From contig JAFSWK010000246.1 in the NCBI GenBank assembly GCA_017444505.1, positions 1-17,258 on the forward strand: a stretch of DNA of 17,258 nucleotides, in the 5' to 3' direction. The DNA is from Rhodocyclaceae bacterium (lineage in GTDB: Bacteria; Pseudomonadota; Gammaproteobacteria; Burkholderiales; Rhodocyclaceae). Shown one piece after another: positions 6,816 to 14,635 of the stretch (its first letter is position 1; the number at the start of each line of letters is the position of its first letter). The notes beneath the pieces were generated by a model. It did not search any database. It saw only the letters and a program-made list of their open reading frames with translations, and was not told the origin of the DNA. Both the position numbers and the translations under genes were made by a program.

Positions 6816-8483
6816 ATGTCGATAACAGGACTGGGCGCGTCGCTGGGGGTTGGCTCCGGCATGGACATGGCCAAGATGGTCAATCAGTTGATGGAGCTGG
6901 AAGCCGCCCCGCTGACCCGTTTGCAGAACAAACAGGCGAAAGAGACGGCCAAGCTGTCCGCCTATGGGCAGGTGAAAAGTGCCCTGTCGGATTTTCGCTC
7001 TGCGCTTTCCGGTCTGGTCAAACCGCGCGGCAAGACGGTGGATGTCTACAAGGCCGAGGCGCAGGAAGGCGCGGGCTTTACGGCAACCGTCAAGAATGGC
7101 GCGACGCTGGGCGACTATCAAATCGCCGTCAAGCAGCTTGCCAGCACGCAGCGCATCGTCACTGCCAAGGGTGATGCCGCGCCCAAGATTGGCGCGGGCG
7201 ACGAGGAAAGCATGTTGACCTTCACGGTCGGCTCGCTGACCGATGACAAAGCCAACCTCACCGGCAACCTGAAAACCACCACCATCGCCTTCAAGGGCAG
7301 CACGCTGGAAGAGTTGCGCGATGCCATCAACAGCAGCGGCGCGGGGGTGAAAGCGTCCATTCTGGAACAAGGCACGGGCGCGTCGAAAACGCAGCAACTG
7401 GTGCTGGCCAGCGAAACCGAAGGCGCCGGTGGCGCGTTCCGCATGATTGGCACGGGTCGCCTGGCCGAGTTTTCCTATACGCCGACTTCGCTGGAAAAAC
7501 CGGCGGAAGGCGCTGACGAGGTGGATGTGAACCTCTGGAACGCCATGAGCGGCGGCAAGTTCGACACGCTTCAGATTGCCCAGGGCGCGATTGCGGAAAT
7601 TGACGGCATCGAGGTCAAGAGCGATACGAACAAAATCACCGATGCCATTCCGGGCGTGGAGCTGGTGCTCAACAAGTTGAGCACCTACACCGCGCCGGAC
7701 CCGGCCAGTGGTTCCACGGGCGGCGGTGCCGCCTCGGGCGATCGCATTGAAGCGGCCACTGCCAAGCCTGCGTCCGGCTATGAAACGCACCGCCTCAATG
7801 TGACGCGCAGCGACAGCGGCCTCAACGCCGAGCTGGAAAAGGTGATTGAAGCCTATTACAACGTGATGGAAACCATCGACAACCTCACCGCCTATGACCC
7901 GGATGCCGCCGACGGCGAAAAAGCCTCGCTGATGACCGGCGATTCCTTCCTGCGCACGGTGCGCAACGAGCTGGAAAACGCGCTGTTCGGCAATTACAGC
8001 GTGGGCGATAGCGGCGTGACTTCGCTCTCGCAACTGGGCTTGTTCCGCGTGCCGTTGAAAGACGGCAAGGCCAATCTGGACAAGGATGCGAAGATGTCGC
8101 TGGATGCGGGCGCGCTGACCAGCGCCCTCAGCAACAAGAAGATTGACTTGGTGAAGTTCTTCTGCGGCGTGGAAGAAGTCAAGGCTGAAGACGGCAACGT
8201 TACCACCAAGGGCATCCAGGGCTTCGGCGAACAACTGGCCGCCCGCATCGACGCCATGCTCGATAGCGACAAGGGTTCGCTGGGGCGCGCCACCAGCGGC
8301 GTGCAGGACAATATCAAGTCCATGGAAAAAGAGGCCGAGCGCATGGTGGAAAAACTGGAAGCGACGCAACAGCGCTACATCACCCAGTTTGCCGCGCTCG
8401 ATACCCTGCTGGCGCAGATGACGCAAACCAGCACGGCCTTGCAGAACCAACTGGCGAGCCTGGTTTCGCTGAAAAATAACTGA
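6816..8483 (+). CDS. fliD: Flagellar filament cap protein FliD (HAP2)
   Basis: FliD forms the pentameric cap at the filament tip that helps flagellin subunits fold into place. The 555-residue protein has the FliD_N region (about 9-110, starting with the typical GLGSGMD-like segment GVGSGMDM) and a FliD_C region from about 325, ending in a long helical, probably coiled-coil stretch (496-550) like that of other axial proteins. I chose the ATG at 6816 because AAGGAG lies 8 nt upstream; an in-frame GTG at 6777 has no such site and overlaps the hairpins. It is co-transcribed with flaG from the sigma-28 promoter. One Cys (450) is present, which is uncommon in exported axial proteins. The usual downstream fliS chaperone gene is absent; a strong terminator follows instead. 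Confidence 0.93.
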   Translation: MSITGLGASLGVGSGMDMAKMVNQLMELEAAPLTRLQNKQAKETAKLSAYGQVKSALSDFRSALSGLVKPRGKTVDVYKAEAQEGAGFTATVKNGATLGDYQIAVKQLASTQRIVTAKGDAAPKIGAGDEESMLTFTVGSLTDDKANLTGNLKTTTIAFKGSTLEELRDAINSSGAGVKASILEQGTGASKTQQLVLASETEGAGGAFRMIGTGRLAEFSYTPTSLEKPAEGADEVDVNLWNAMSGGKFDTLQIAQGAIAEIDGIEVKSDTNKITDAIPGVELVLNKLSTYTAPDPASGSTGGGAASGDRIEAATAKPASGYETHRLNVTRSDSGLNAELEKVIEAYYNVMETIDNLTAYDPDAADGEKASLMTGDSFLRTVRNELENALFGNYSVGDSGVTSLSQLGLFRVPLKDGKANLDKDAKMSLDAGALTSALSNKKIDLVKFFCGVEEVKAEDGNVTTKGIQGFGEQLAARIDAMLDSDKGSLGRATSGVQDNIKSMEKEAERMVEKLEATQQRYITQFAALDTLLAQMTQTSTALQNQLASLVSLKNN

Positions 8484-8505
8484 GCGGTGCGCGCGCCGCG
8501 CTCAC

Positions 8506-8563
8506 GACCCCGCCTGTCCGCCCCGTCCGAATCGGGGCTGCGGCAGGCGGGGTCAGATTTTTT
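8506..8563 (+). terminator. Rho-independent terminator after fliD
   Basis: A perfect 11-bp stem (GACCCCGCCTG at 8506-8516 with CAGGCGGGGTC at 8544-8554) has a further GC-rich inner pairing (CCCCG with CGGGG) and is followed by AGATTTTTT. It starts 22 bp after the fliD stop and has no T-run on the other strand, so it acts on plus-strand transcripts. Confidence 0.9.
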
Positions 8564-8578
8564 GGGGTGTTGCGGGCG

Positions 8579-9172
8579 TTACTGCGGCGGCAGATTGTCT
8601 GCCAGCAAGGCTTCGACGGCGGCGCGGCGGGCGCGCTCGGCACGGCGTTTGCCCTGATTGCGGGTGCGGGCAGGGTAGATGCACAGGCGCACGGGCACGT
8701 CTTGCCAGTCAAAGCTGAGGATGGCTTCGGGCACGGGCGGCGTGGTCAAGCGGCGCGGCTCGCGGTGTTCTGGCTGCAAGCCGAGGTTGAGCAAAAAGAT
8801 TTCCACTTCCTTGGCGCTTTCTTGCGGATAGAGTTCGATATCCAGTTCGCTGTACCGGCCCGCGGTGCCGTCGAGCGCGCCGCCGGTCAGCCACGGGTCA
8901 AATTCGTCCAGATGCGCCATCAATTCCAGCGCCGCCGCGCGCATGGCGTGCAGCCGCTGGCGCTGTTCGTCATCCTGAAACAAGGATTGCCACACACGCA
9001 GTTCGGCCTCGATTTCGGCGTTATCGGGCAGGCAGCCGCCGTTTTCCGGAAAACCCAGACGGCGCGCGGCGCGGCGTTTGGCAAAGCCATAATCGGCCAC
9101 ACCTTCTTCGGCCATCATGCGGGCGGCGAGTGCGGCAATTTCGCGGCGGGCGGAACGGGAAGCGGAAGACAT
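8579..9172 (-). CDS. Nucleotidyltransferase-like conserved hypothetical protein
   Basis: I do not recognise a named gene. The predicted 197-residue protein is soluble and mostly helical, with an Arg-rich N-terminus (about 6-40) and C-terminus (169-183). Its centre reads LTGGALDG (95-102) followed by SELDIEL (108-114). A GG, a short gap, then an acidic Asp-x-Glu pair resembles the nucleotidyltransferase signature (GS...DxD), so a nucleotidyltransferase fold is plausible but unproven. I chose the ATG at 9172 because the longer open frame to 9358 would run into the divergent mpl coding sequence. It is transcribed divergently from mpl across about 88 bp. The substrate is unknown; a tRNA, protein or antibiotic target would be guesswork. 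Confidence 0.6.
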   Translation of the reverse strand: MSSASRSARREIAALAARMMAEEGVADYGFAKRRAARRLGFPENGGCLPDNAEIEAELRVWQSLFQDDEQRQRLHAMRAAALELMAHLDEFDPWLTGGALDGTAGRYSELDIELYPQESAKEVEIFLLNLGLQPEHREPRRLTTPPVPEAILSFDWQDVPVRLCIYPARTRNQGKRRAERARRAAVEALLADNLPPQ

Positions 9173-9260
9173 TGCGGCGGCGGCAGGTAAAATCAGCGGT
9201 TCGCCGGATTCTACGGGATTCGCGCGGCGTTTTTGGTTTTTCTGGCGGAGCGTTTTTTTC

Positions 9261-10622
9261 ATGCACATCCACATTCTCGGCATCTGCGGCACCTTCATGG
9301 GCGGCATCGCGGTATTGGCCAAGGCAGCAGGGCACACCGTGACGGGCTGCGACGCCAACGTCTATCCGCCGATGAGCACGCAGTTGCGCGCGCAAGGCAT
9401 TGAACTGATTGAAGGCTATGACGCCGCGCAGTGCGATATTGGCGCTGACGTGTTCATCGTCGGCAACGCCATTTCGCGCGGCAATCCGCTGCTGGAAGCC
9501 GTGCTCGACCGTGGCCTGCGCTACGTTTCCGGCCCGCAATGGCTGGCGGAAAACGTGCTCGACGGGCGCTGAGTGCTGGCGGTGGCGGGCACGCACGGCA
9601 AGACGACGACTTCTTCCATGCTGGCCTGGATTCTGCAAGACGCAGGTCTTCAGCCGGGCTTTCTGATTGGCGGCGTGCCGGAAAATTTTGGCGTCTCCGC
9701 GCGGCTGGGCAAAGCGCCGTTTTTCGTCATCGAAGCCGACGAATACGACACCGCCTTTTGCGACAAACGCTCCAAATTCGTGCATTACCGCCCGCGCACG
9801 CTGCTGCTGAACAATCTTGAATACGATCATGCCGACATCTTCCCCGATCTTGCCGCCATCGAGACGCAATTTCACCATCTCGTGCGCACCGTGCCGGGCA
9901 TTGGGCAAATCATCGCGCACCAGCCCGAAGCGGCCTTGGAGCGCGTCTTGCAACGCGGCTTGTGGTCGGATCTGGTGCGCTTTGGCGAGGGCGCGCCGTG
10001 GCAGGTGACGGCAGGCGACAATGGCGCGGCGCGTTTTACGCACGCGGGCGAATTGTTGGGCGAAACCATGCTGGCGCTGGCGGGTGCGCACAACCGCATG
10101 AACGCGCTGGGCGCGCTGCTGGCCGCGCGGCACGCGGGCGTGACGGTGCAAGACGGCATTGCGGCGCTGGGGCGCTTTCAGGGCGTGGCGCGGCGTTTGC
10201 AGGTGCGCGGACAAGTGCGCGGCGTGACCGTGCAGGACGATTTCGCGCATCACCCGACGGCGATAGCCGCGACGCTGGAAGCGGTGCGCGATGAAATGCG
10301 CGGCGCGGGTCGGCTGATTGCGGTTTTTGAGCCGCGCTCCAACACCATGAAGCTGGGCACGATGGCCGCGCGCCTGGCGCCTTCGCTGCAAGCGGCGGAC
10401 GCGGTCTGGTGCTATACCGGCGGCGTTTCATGGAACGTTGCCGAGGCGCTGGCGCCGCTGGGCGAGCGGCTGCGCGTGAGCGCGGATTTGCATGTGCTGC
10501 CGACGGAAGTCGCCGCCTTTGCGCAGGCGAATGATCGCATCGTGGTAATGAGCAATGGCGGTTTTGGCGGCATCCATCAAAAATTGCTGGATGCGCTGGC
10601 AGGCGGGGCGGCGGCGCAATGA
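9261..10622 (+). pseudogene. mpl: UDP-MurNAc:L-Ala-gamma-D-Glu-meso-DAP ligase Mpl, interrupted by an in-frame TGA
   Basis: Mpl re-attaches the recycled tripeptide L-Ala-D-Glu-meso-DAP to UDP-MurNAc in peptidoglycan recycling. The start HIHILGICGTFMGG, the P-loop AVAGTHGKTTT, TLLLNNLEYDHADIF, DDFAHHP and PRSNTMKLG are all highly typical of Mpl, and the total of 454 codons including the stop matches the usual 450-460. However, codon 104 is TGA (9570-9572); E. coli Mpl has Trp there (DRWVLAVAGTHGK). One base change (TGG to TGA) therefore splits the gene into a 103-residue N-terminal Mur domain and a 349-residue ATP-binding plus C-terminal part. The second part opens with GTG directly after the stop but has no Shine-Dalgarno. 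The rest of the frame is undamaged, so the change is recent, a sequencing error, or bypassed. A GGAG 10 nt upstream supports the start at 9261. Confidence 0.88.
9570..9572 (+). other. In-frame TGA replacing a conserved Trp codon in mpl
   Basis: The codon lies between the N-terminal UDP-MurNAc-binding domain and the ATP-binding P-loop domain. It is followed immediately by GTG in the same frame. TGA ends several other genes in this window (flaG, fliD, dadA, ttcA), so general TGA-to-Trp recoding does not explain it. Confidence 0.9.
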
Positions 10623-11197
10623 AACTGTTTTCCGCGCTCTACGAGCGCACCCTGCGCTACGCCCGTCACCGGCACGCGGTGTGGTATCTGGGCGGGCTGA
10701 GTTTCATGGAATCGTCGTTTTTCCCGGTGCCGCCCGATGTGCTGCTGATACCGATGTGTCTGGCGCAGCCCAAACGGGCGCTGTTTCTGGCGCTGGTGAC
10801 GACGCTCACTTCCGTGCTGGGCGGTCTTTTCGGCTATCTGATTGGCCACTTTGCGCTGGAAGCCATCACGCCGCTGCTGCACAGCGCAGGTTATTGGCCG
10901 TATTACGAAAAAGCGCAGGCGCTGTTTGCCGAATGGGGCTTCTGGGCGGTGCTGGTGGCCGGTTTTTCGCCGATTCCGTACAAGGTGTTTACCATCGCCG
11001 CCGGCGCTGCCGCGATGCCGTTTGTGCCCTTCGTGCTGGCTTCGGCGCTCTCGCGCGGGGCGCGGTTTTTCCTCGTGGCGGGGCTGATTCGCTGGGGCGG
11101 CGAAAAGATGGAAGCCACTTTGCGCCGCCATGTGGAAATCGCCGGATGGGCGAGCGTGGCGATTCTGGCGCTGGCGCTGGTAATCTGGAAATGGTGA
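10619..11197 (+). CDS. YqaA-like DedA/VTT-family inner-membrane protein
   Basis: The 192-residue protein has several hydrophobic segments and the two re-entrant-loop motifs of the SNARE-associated/DedA (VTT) family: ESSFFPVPPD (31-40) and AGFSPIPYKVFTIAAG (114-129), followed by the SRGARFF segment (144-150). The short length and these motifs place it in the YqaA subgroup. DedA relatives act in lipid scrambling and envelope homeostasis; the substrate here is unknown. Its ATG overlaps the mpl stop by 4 bp (ATGA), so it depends on mpl translation, and the premature TGA in mpl could lower its expression by polarity unless reinitiation occurs. Confidence 0.82.
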   Translation: MKLFSALYERTLRYARHRHAVWYLGGLSFMESSFFPVPPDVLLIPMCLAQPKRALFLALVTTLTSVLGGLFGYLIGHFALEAITPLLHSAGYWPYYEKAQALFAEWGFWAVLVAGFSPIPYKVFTIAAGAAAMPFVPFVLASALSRGARFFLVAGLIRWGGEKMEATLRRHVEIAGWASVAILALALVIWKW

Positions 11198-11213
11198 GCG
11201 AGGGCGCGCGGCG

Positions 11214-12104
11214 GTGATTGTCGACACGCATGTGCATCTGGATGCCGCCGAATTTGCCGCCGATGTGGATGCGGTAATGCGTGCCGCGCGCGCTGCGGGC
11301 GTCGGGCGTTTTGTGGTTCCGGCAGTCACGCCCGCGATGTTTGACGGCATTGCCCGTCTGGCGGCGGCGCACGCCGAAATCGCCCCCGCCTGGGGGCTGC
11401 ATCCGCTGTATGTGGAACAACTGGAAGACGACGCGCTGGCGCGGCTGCGTGCGCAGATTGCGGCGCAGCCGCCGGTGGCGATAGGCGAAATCGGGCTGGA
11501 TGCCTACCCGGGCGCGCCGGACTGGGCGCGGCAACAGCGCATTTTTCAGGCGCAACTGGCGCTCGCCCGCGAGCTGGGTTTGCCGGTGATTGTGCACGCG
11601 CGCCGCGCGGTGGAGGCGGTCATTCAGATGCTGCGCCAAGAGCGTCCGCCCGGCGGCATTGTTCATGCCTTTAACGGCAGCGCGCAGCAGGCGCGGCAGT
11701 TGCTGGACTGCAATTTCCGGCTCGGCTTTGGCGGCGCGATGACCTTTGCCGGTTCCACGCGCATCCGCCGTCTGGCCGCCGAATTGCCGCTGGATGCCAT
11801 CGTGCTGGAAACCGACGCGCCCGACATCCCGCCCGCCTGGGCAAACGGCACACGCACCGAACCGGCGTGGATTGCGCGCTACGCGCAGGTGCTGGCAGAT
11901 TTGCGGGGCGTGCCGCTGGCCGAAATCGTCGCACGCACCAGCGAAAACGCCCGCGCCGCATTGCCCGCGTTGATGCAAGACAAGGCTGACCCGCTGGTGC
12001 CCAACGAGACGACAGTGACCGCCATGCGCGCGGCGCGTGCGGGCGAGCTGGAAGCGGTGACGCTGGAAGAAATCAGGGACGACATTCAGTCGGCGCAGAC
12101 CTGA
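11214..12104 (+). CDS. TatD-family metal-dependent hydrolase with an antitoxin-like C-terminal tail
   Basis: TatD proteins are TIM-barrel metal hydrolases, some with DNase activity. All expected metal ligands are present: His6 and His8 (THVHLD), Glu92 (GEIGLD), His128 (VIVHAR), His151 (IVHAFNG) and Asp201 (ETDAP). The 296 residues exceed the usual 255-265 by about 35. The extra tail (about 257-296) contains PNETT, AMRAARAGELE and TLEEIRDDI, spaced as in the C-terminus of RelB/DinJ-type antitoxins. The start is a GTG with AGGG 9 nt upstream. It lies 16 bp after the yqaA-like gene, so mpl, yqaA-like and tatD-like form one operon. It converges on pncB with a 29-bp gap and no visible terminator. 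Confidence 0.85.
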   Translation: MIVDTHVHLDAAEFAADVDAVMRAARAAGVGRFVVPAVTPAMFDGIARLAAAHAEIAPAWGLHPLYVEQLEDDALARLRAQIAAQPPVAIGEIGLDAYPGAPDWARQQRIFQAQLALARELGLPVIVHARRAVEAVIQMLRQERPPGGIVHAFNGSAQQARQLLDCNFRLGFGGAMTFAGSTRIRRLAAELPLDAIVLETDAPDIPPAWANGTRTEPAWIARYAQVLADLRGVPLAEIVARTSENARAALPALMQDKADPLVPNETTVTAMRAARAGELEAVTLEEIRDDIQSAQT

Positions 12105-12133
12105 GCTGCTGCGCCGCGCTTTGGGGAACGCAC

Positions 12134-13354
12134 TCAGGGCGTGTTTGCTTCCTGCGGTGCGGGGTGTTGGAAGACCTGGCGCAGGTAGGCGAGGAAGGTT
12201 TGGTCTTCGCACAGGGTTTTGCCGGGCGAGTCGGAAATTTTTGCTACTGGCTGGCCGTTGCACGAGACCAGTTTCATGACGATGTTGAGCGGCGCAAAGG
12301 GTGTGTCGTTGGTCAGGGACGTGCCGATGCCGAAGCCGGTCTGGATGCGGCCACGGAAATGGCGGTGCAGCGCCAGCGCCTTGGGGATGGAAAGGCCGTC
12401 GGAAAACACCAGATGTTTGGTGCGCGGGTCGATGCGCAGGCGGCGGTAGTGCTCGATGGCCTTTTCGCCCCATACGACGGGGTCGCCTGAATCGTGGCGC
12501 AGGCCGTCGAAGAGTTTGGCAAAGTAGAGGTCAAAATCACGCAAAAAGGCATCCATGCCGACCACATCGGTGAGCACGATGCCCAAATCGCCGCGATATT
12601 CCTGCACCCAGCTTTCCATCGCGGCTTTCTGAAAATCGCGCAGCCGAAAGCCGAATGCCTGATGCGCCTGCATGAATTCGTGCCCCATGGTGCCGATGGG
12701 CGTCAGCCCCAGCGTGCGGGCAAGATGCACGTTGGACGTGCCGCGGAAGGCTTCGGGCAGCTCGCGCGCCAGCGTGCGCACCACTTCATCGTGCCACTGG
12801 CCACAATAGCGGCGGCGCAGGCCGAAATCGGACAAGGAAAGGTCGTCGCCGGTCTCTGGGTCGGCCAGCGCCTCGCGCACCTGCGCCACTTTCGCGTGCA
12901 GGCGGCGGCGCGCCTCGGTCAGCGCCTCTTCGCGCCGGCCCAGACGGCGAAAATACAGTTCATTGACCACGTAGAGCACGAGAATCTCAAAGGCCATGAC
13001 GTGCACCATCGGGCCACGGGCGACGACGGTGAGCCGCTCGCCTTCGGTGCCGACGTGCAGAAAGCGGCGCTGGAAGCGAAAGACGGAAAGGAAGTCGACA
13101 AAGTCGCTTTTGATGAAGCGAAGATTGCGCAGGTAATCGAGTTCGTCCTGCGTAAAGCGGAGGCTGCACAGGCGCTCCATCTCGGCTTCGACGGCGGGGC
13201 GCAGTTCGGCCAGCGGAAATTCGGGCGTGTTGCGGCACACAAAGCGGTATTCCGCCTGCGCGCCCGGATTGCAGTGCAGCAGCGCCTGCCACATGCTGAA
13301 TTTGTAGAGGTCGTTTTCCAGCAGACTGCGGACGACCGGAGCGTCATGGTTCAT
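12134..13354 (-). CDS. pncB: Nicotinate phosphoribosyltransferase PncB
   Basis: PncB joins nicotinate to PRPP, with ATP hydrolysis, to give nicotinate mononucleotide in NAD salvage. The 406-residue protein opens with LLENDLYKFSMWQ (11-23), the usual N-terminal signature, and has the GTMGHEFMQAHQAFG block (221-235, with His225 at the place of the phosphorylated active-site His), LTDVVGMDAFL (261-271), HDSGDP (287-292) and FGIGTSLTND (341-350). Length is typical. AAGGA lies 8 nt before the ATG. It is the last gene of a ylqF-like, slyX, pncB operon, 43 bp after slyX. No NAD-responsive regulator gene is visible nearby. Confidence 0.95.
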   Translation of the reverse strand: MNHDAPVVRSLLENDLYKFSMWQALLHCNPGAQAEYRFVCRNTPEFPLAELRPAVEAEMERLCSLRFTQDELDYLRNLRFIKSDFVDFLSVFRFQRRFLHVGTEGERLTVVARGPMVHVMAFEILVLYVVNELYFRRLGRREEALTEARRRLHAKVAQVREALADPETGDDLSLSDFGLRRRYCGQWHDEVVRTLARELPEAFRGTSNVHLARTLGLTPIGTMGHEFMQAHQAFGFRLRDFQKAAMESWVQEYRGDLGIVLTDVVGMDAFLRDFDLYFAKLFDGLRHDSGDPVVWGEKAIEHYRRLRIDPRTKHLVFSDGLSIPKALALHRHFRGRIQTGFGIGTSLTNDTPFAPLNIVMKLVSCNGQPVAKISDSPGKTLCEDQTFLAYLRQVFQHPAPQEANTP

Positions 13355-13397
13355 GGGTGGATTCCTTTTGCGGGCGGGCAGGGTGTGTGCGGGCGGG

Positions 13398-13619
13398 TTA
13401 GTAGTGCGGGGGAATTTCCTCGCGGGCGGAAAATTGCACGCCTTCGGGCGCGGCGCGGCGCAGTTCGTTGGCCAGCGCCTGCAATTGCGCCTGCTGGCGT
13501 TCGATGAGCTGGCTTTGGCGGAAGAGTTCGTGGTTCAACTGGTCGACGGTGTCTTCCATCAGCGCCAGTTTGGCTTCGATGCGCTCGATGCGCTCTTCGT
13601 CTGCGGTGGCGTGCGTCAT
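13398..13619 (-). CDS. slyX: SlyX family coiled-coil protein
   Basis: The 73-residue protein is a single amphipathic helix with heptad-like spacing from about 7 to 56, followed by a short tail ending PPHY, which is the conserved SlyX C-terminus. SlyX is widespread in proteobacteria and its function is unknown. The ATG overlaps the stop of the upstream GTPase gene by 4 bp (ATGA), so the two are translationally coupled. Confidence 0.9.
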   Translation of the reverse strand: MTHATADEERIERIEAKLALMEDTVDQLNHELFRQSQLIERQQAQLQALANELRRAAPEGVQFSAREEIPPHY

Positions 13620-14521
13620 GATGCGATGGCCTCGTGTTCGGCGGCGGCTTGTTCGGCGGCGATGTCTGCCGCGCGCGAGGCGGGGCTTTCCAGACTGATG
13701 CGCCCCAGCAGCCCGGCGCGAAAATCGGTGAGCAAAATGCGCGCGGCCTTTTCGCGGTCCAGCGCGCCGCCTTTGAGCAAACAGCCGCGCTTGCGGCCAA
13801 TGAGGTCGACCAGTGCGGGCGCATCCAGCGCCGCCAGCGCCGCCTCTTTTTCGCGGTAACGTGCCGCCAGCGTGCCCGGCCAGTCGCGCAGCAAAAGCGC
13901 CGCCAGCGCCTCGGCCACGTCTTCTTCAATGAGCGCATTGACGCCGATGGCGTGACAGATGGCGAGCAAAAACCCGTCGGCGTCGCGTTCGATTTTCGGC
14001 CACATCATGCCCGGCGTGTCGGTAATCGTCATGTGCGCGCCCAAATCCAGCGTCTGTTGCGACTTGGTCACTGCCGGTTCATCGCCCACGCGGGCGACAC
14101 GCCGTTGCAGCAGCGCGTTCATCAACGTCGATTTGCCCACATTGGGAATGCCCATAATCATGATGCGCAGCGGTTTCGTGCCGTCCGAGCGGTGCGGCGC
14201 GGCGGCCTGAAAGATGGCCGGCAGACGGGCAACCTCGCGCGGTGCCTTGCTGTTGAGCGCCACGGCCTGCACGTCGGGCTGGGCGCGGTAATGCGCCAGC
14301 CACTGCGCGGTGATGTCTGGACAGGCAAGGTCAGACTTGTTGAGGATTTTCACGCACGGGCGCTGGCGGTGCGCGCGTAGCTGGGCAATCATCGGATTGG
14401 CGCTGGCTTCGGGGATGCGCGCATCGAGCACTTCGACGACCAAATCGGTGCGCGCCATCGTCTCGGCGGCCTTGCGACGCGCCGTGACCATATGCCCGGG
14501 AAACCACTGGATTGTTGCCAT
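13616..14521 (-). CDS. YlqF/RbgA-like circularly permuted GTPase
   Basis: The 301-residue protein shows the permuted G-motif order of the YlqF/YawG family: G4 NKSD at 61-64 comes before G1 GIPNVGKST at 124-132 and G3 DTPG at 168-171. The opening IQWFPGHM (4-11) is the typical N-terminus. In Bacillus RbgA acts in late assembly of the 50S subunit; the same role is likely here but inferred. I chose the ATG at 14521 because that opening is the family N-terminus, although the frame is open upstream to 15067 opposite the DUF1415 gene. A perfect TATAAT lies 27 bp upstream. It is the first gene of an operon with slyX and pncB. Confidence 0.9.
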   Translation of the reverse strand: MATIQWFPGHMVTARRKAAETMARTDLVVEVLDARIPEASANPMIAQLRAHRQRPCVKILNKSDLACPDITAQWLAHYRAQPDVQAVALNSKAPREVARLPAIFQAAAPHRSDGTKPLRIMIMGIPNVGKSTLMNALLQRRVARVGDEPAVTKSQQTLDLGAHMTITDTPGMMWPKIERDADGFLLAICHAIGVNALIEEDVAEALAALLLRDWPGTLAARYREKEAALAALDAPALVDLIGRKRGCLLKGGALDREKAARILLTDFRAGLLGRISLESPASRAADIAAEQAAAEHEAIAS

Positions 14522-14548
14522 GACTGCAAGAAGGCCGCAAAGAGCGGC

Positions 14549-14554
14549 ATTATA
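14549..14554 (-). promoter_or_regulatory. Candidate sigma-70 -10 box for the ylqF-like/slyX/pncB operon
   Basis: A perfect TATAAT on the minus strand ends 27 bp before the GTPase start, in the gap between divergent genes and in an otherwise GC-rich region. I could not find a convincing -35 box 16-18 bp upstream, nor an extended TGn, so the assignment is tentative. Confidence 0.42.
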
Positions 14555-14635
14555 GCCGCGCCATCCCGTGCCCGCGCGTGGTGTGAAAAATCGCGCGGAC
14601 GGGGGAAAATGGCGCTTTTTGCCGGAGGAACCGAA

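Noticed and set aside
6624..8450. 608-residue open frame on the minus strand opposite fliD
   Set aside because: It is the mirror of fliD, which has a promoter, ribosome-binding site, family motifs and a terminator; the antisense product looks like no known protein.
9173..9358. N-terminal extension of the nucleotidyltransferase-like protein
   Set aside because: The extra 62 residues would be encoded opposite the start of mpl and look like non-coding translation; the start at 9172 avoids the overlap.
9570..9572. TGA recoded as Trp across the genome
   Set aside because: Several intact genes here (flaG, fliD, dadA, ttcA) end in TGA at the expected length, so TGA is a working stop codon.
9570..9572. 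Selenocysteine codon in mpl
   Set aside because: The family has Trp at this position in E. coli, not Cys or Sec, and I see no obvious SECIS-type hairpin right after the TGA.
12105..12133. Remnant of a toxin gene after the antitoxin-like tail of the TatD protein
   Set aside because: The gap is 29 bp and then pncB begins on the other strand; no room or sequence for a toxin is visible.
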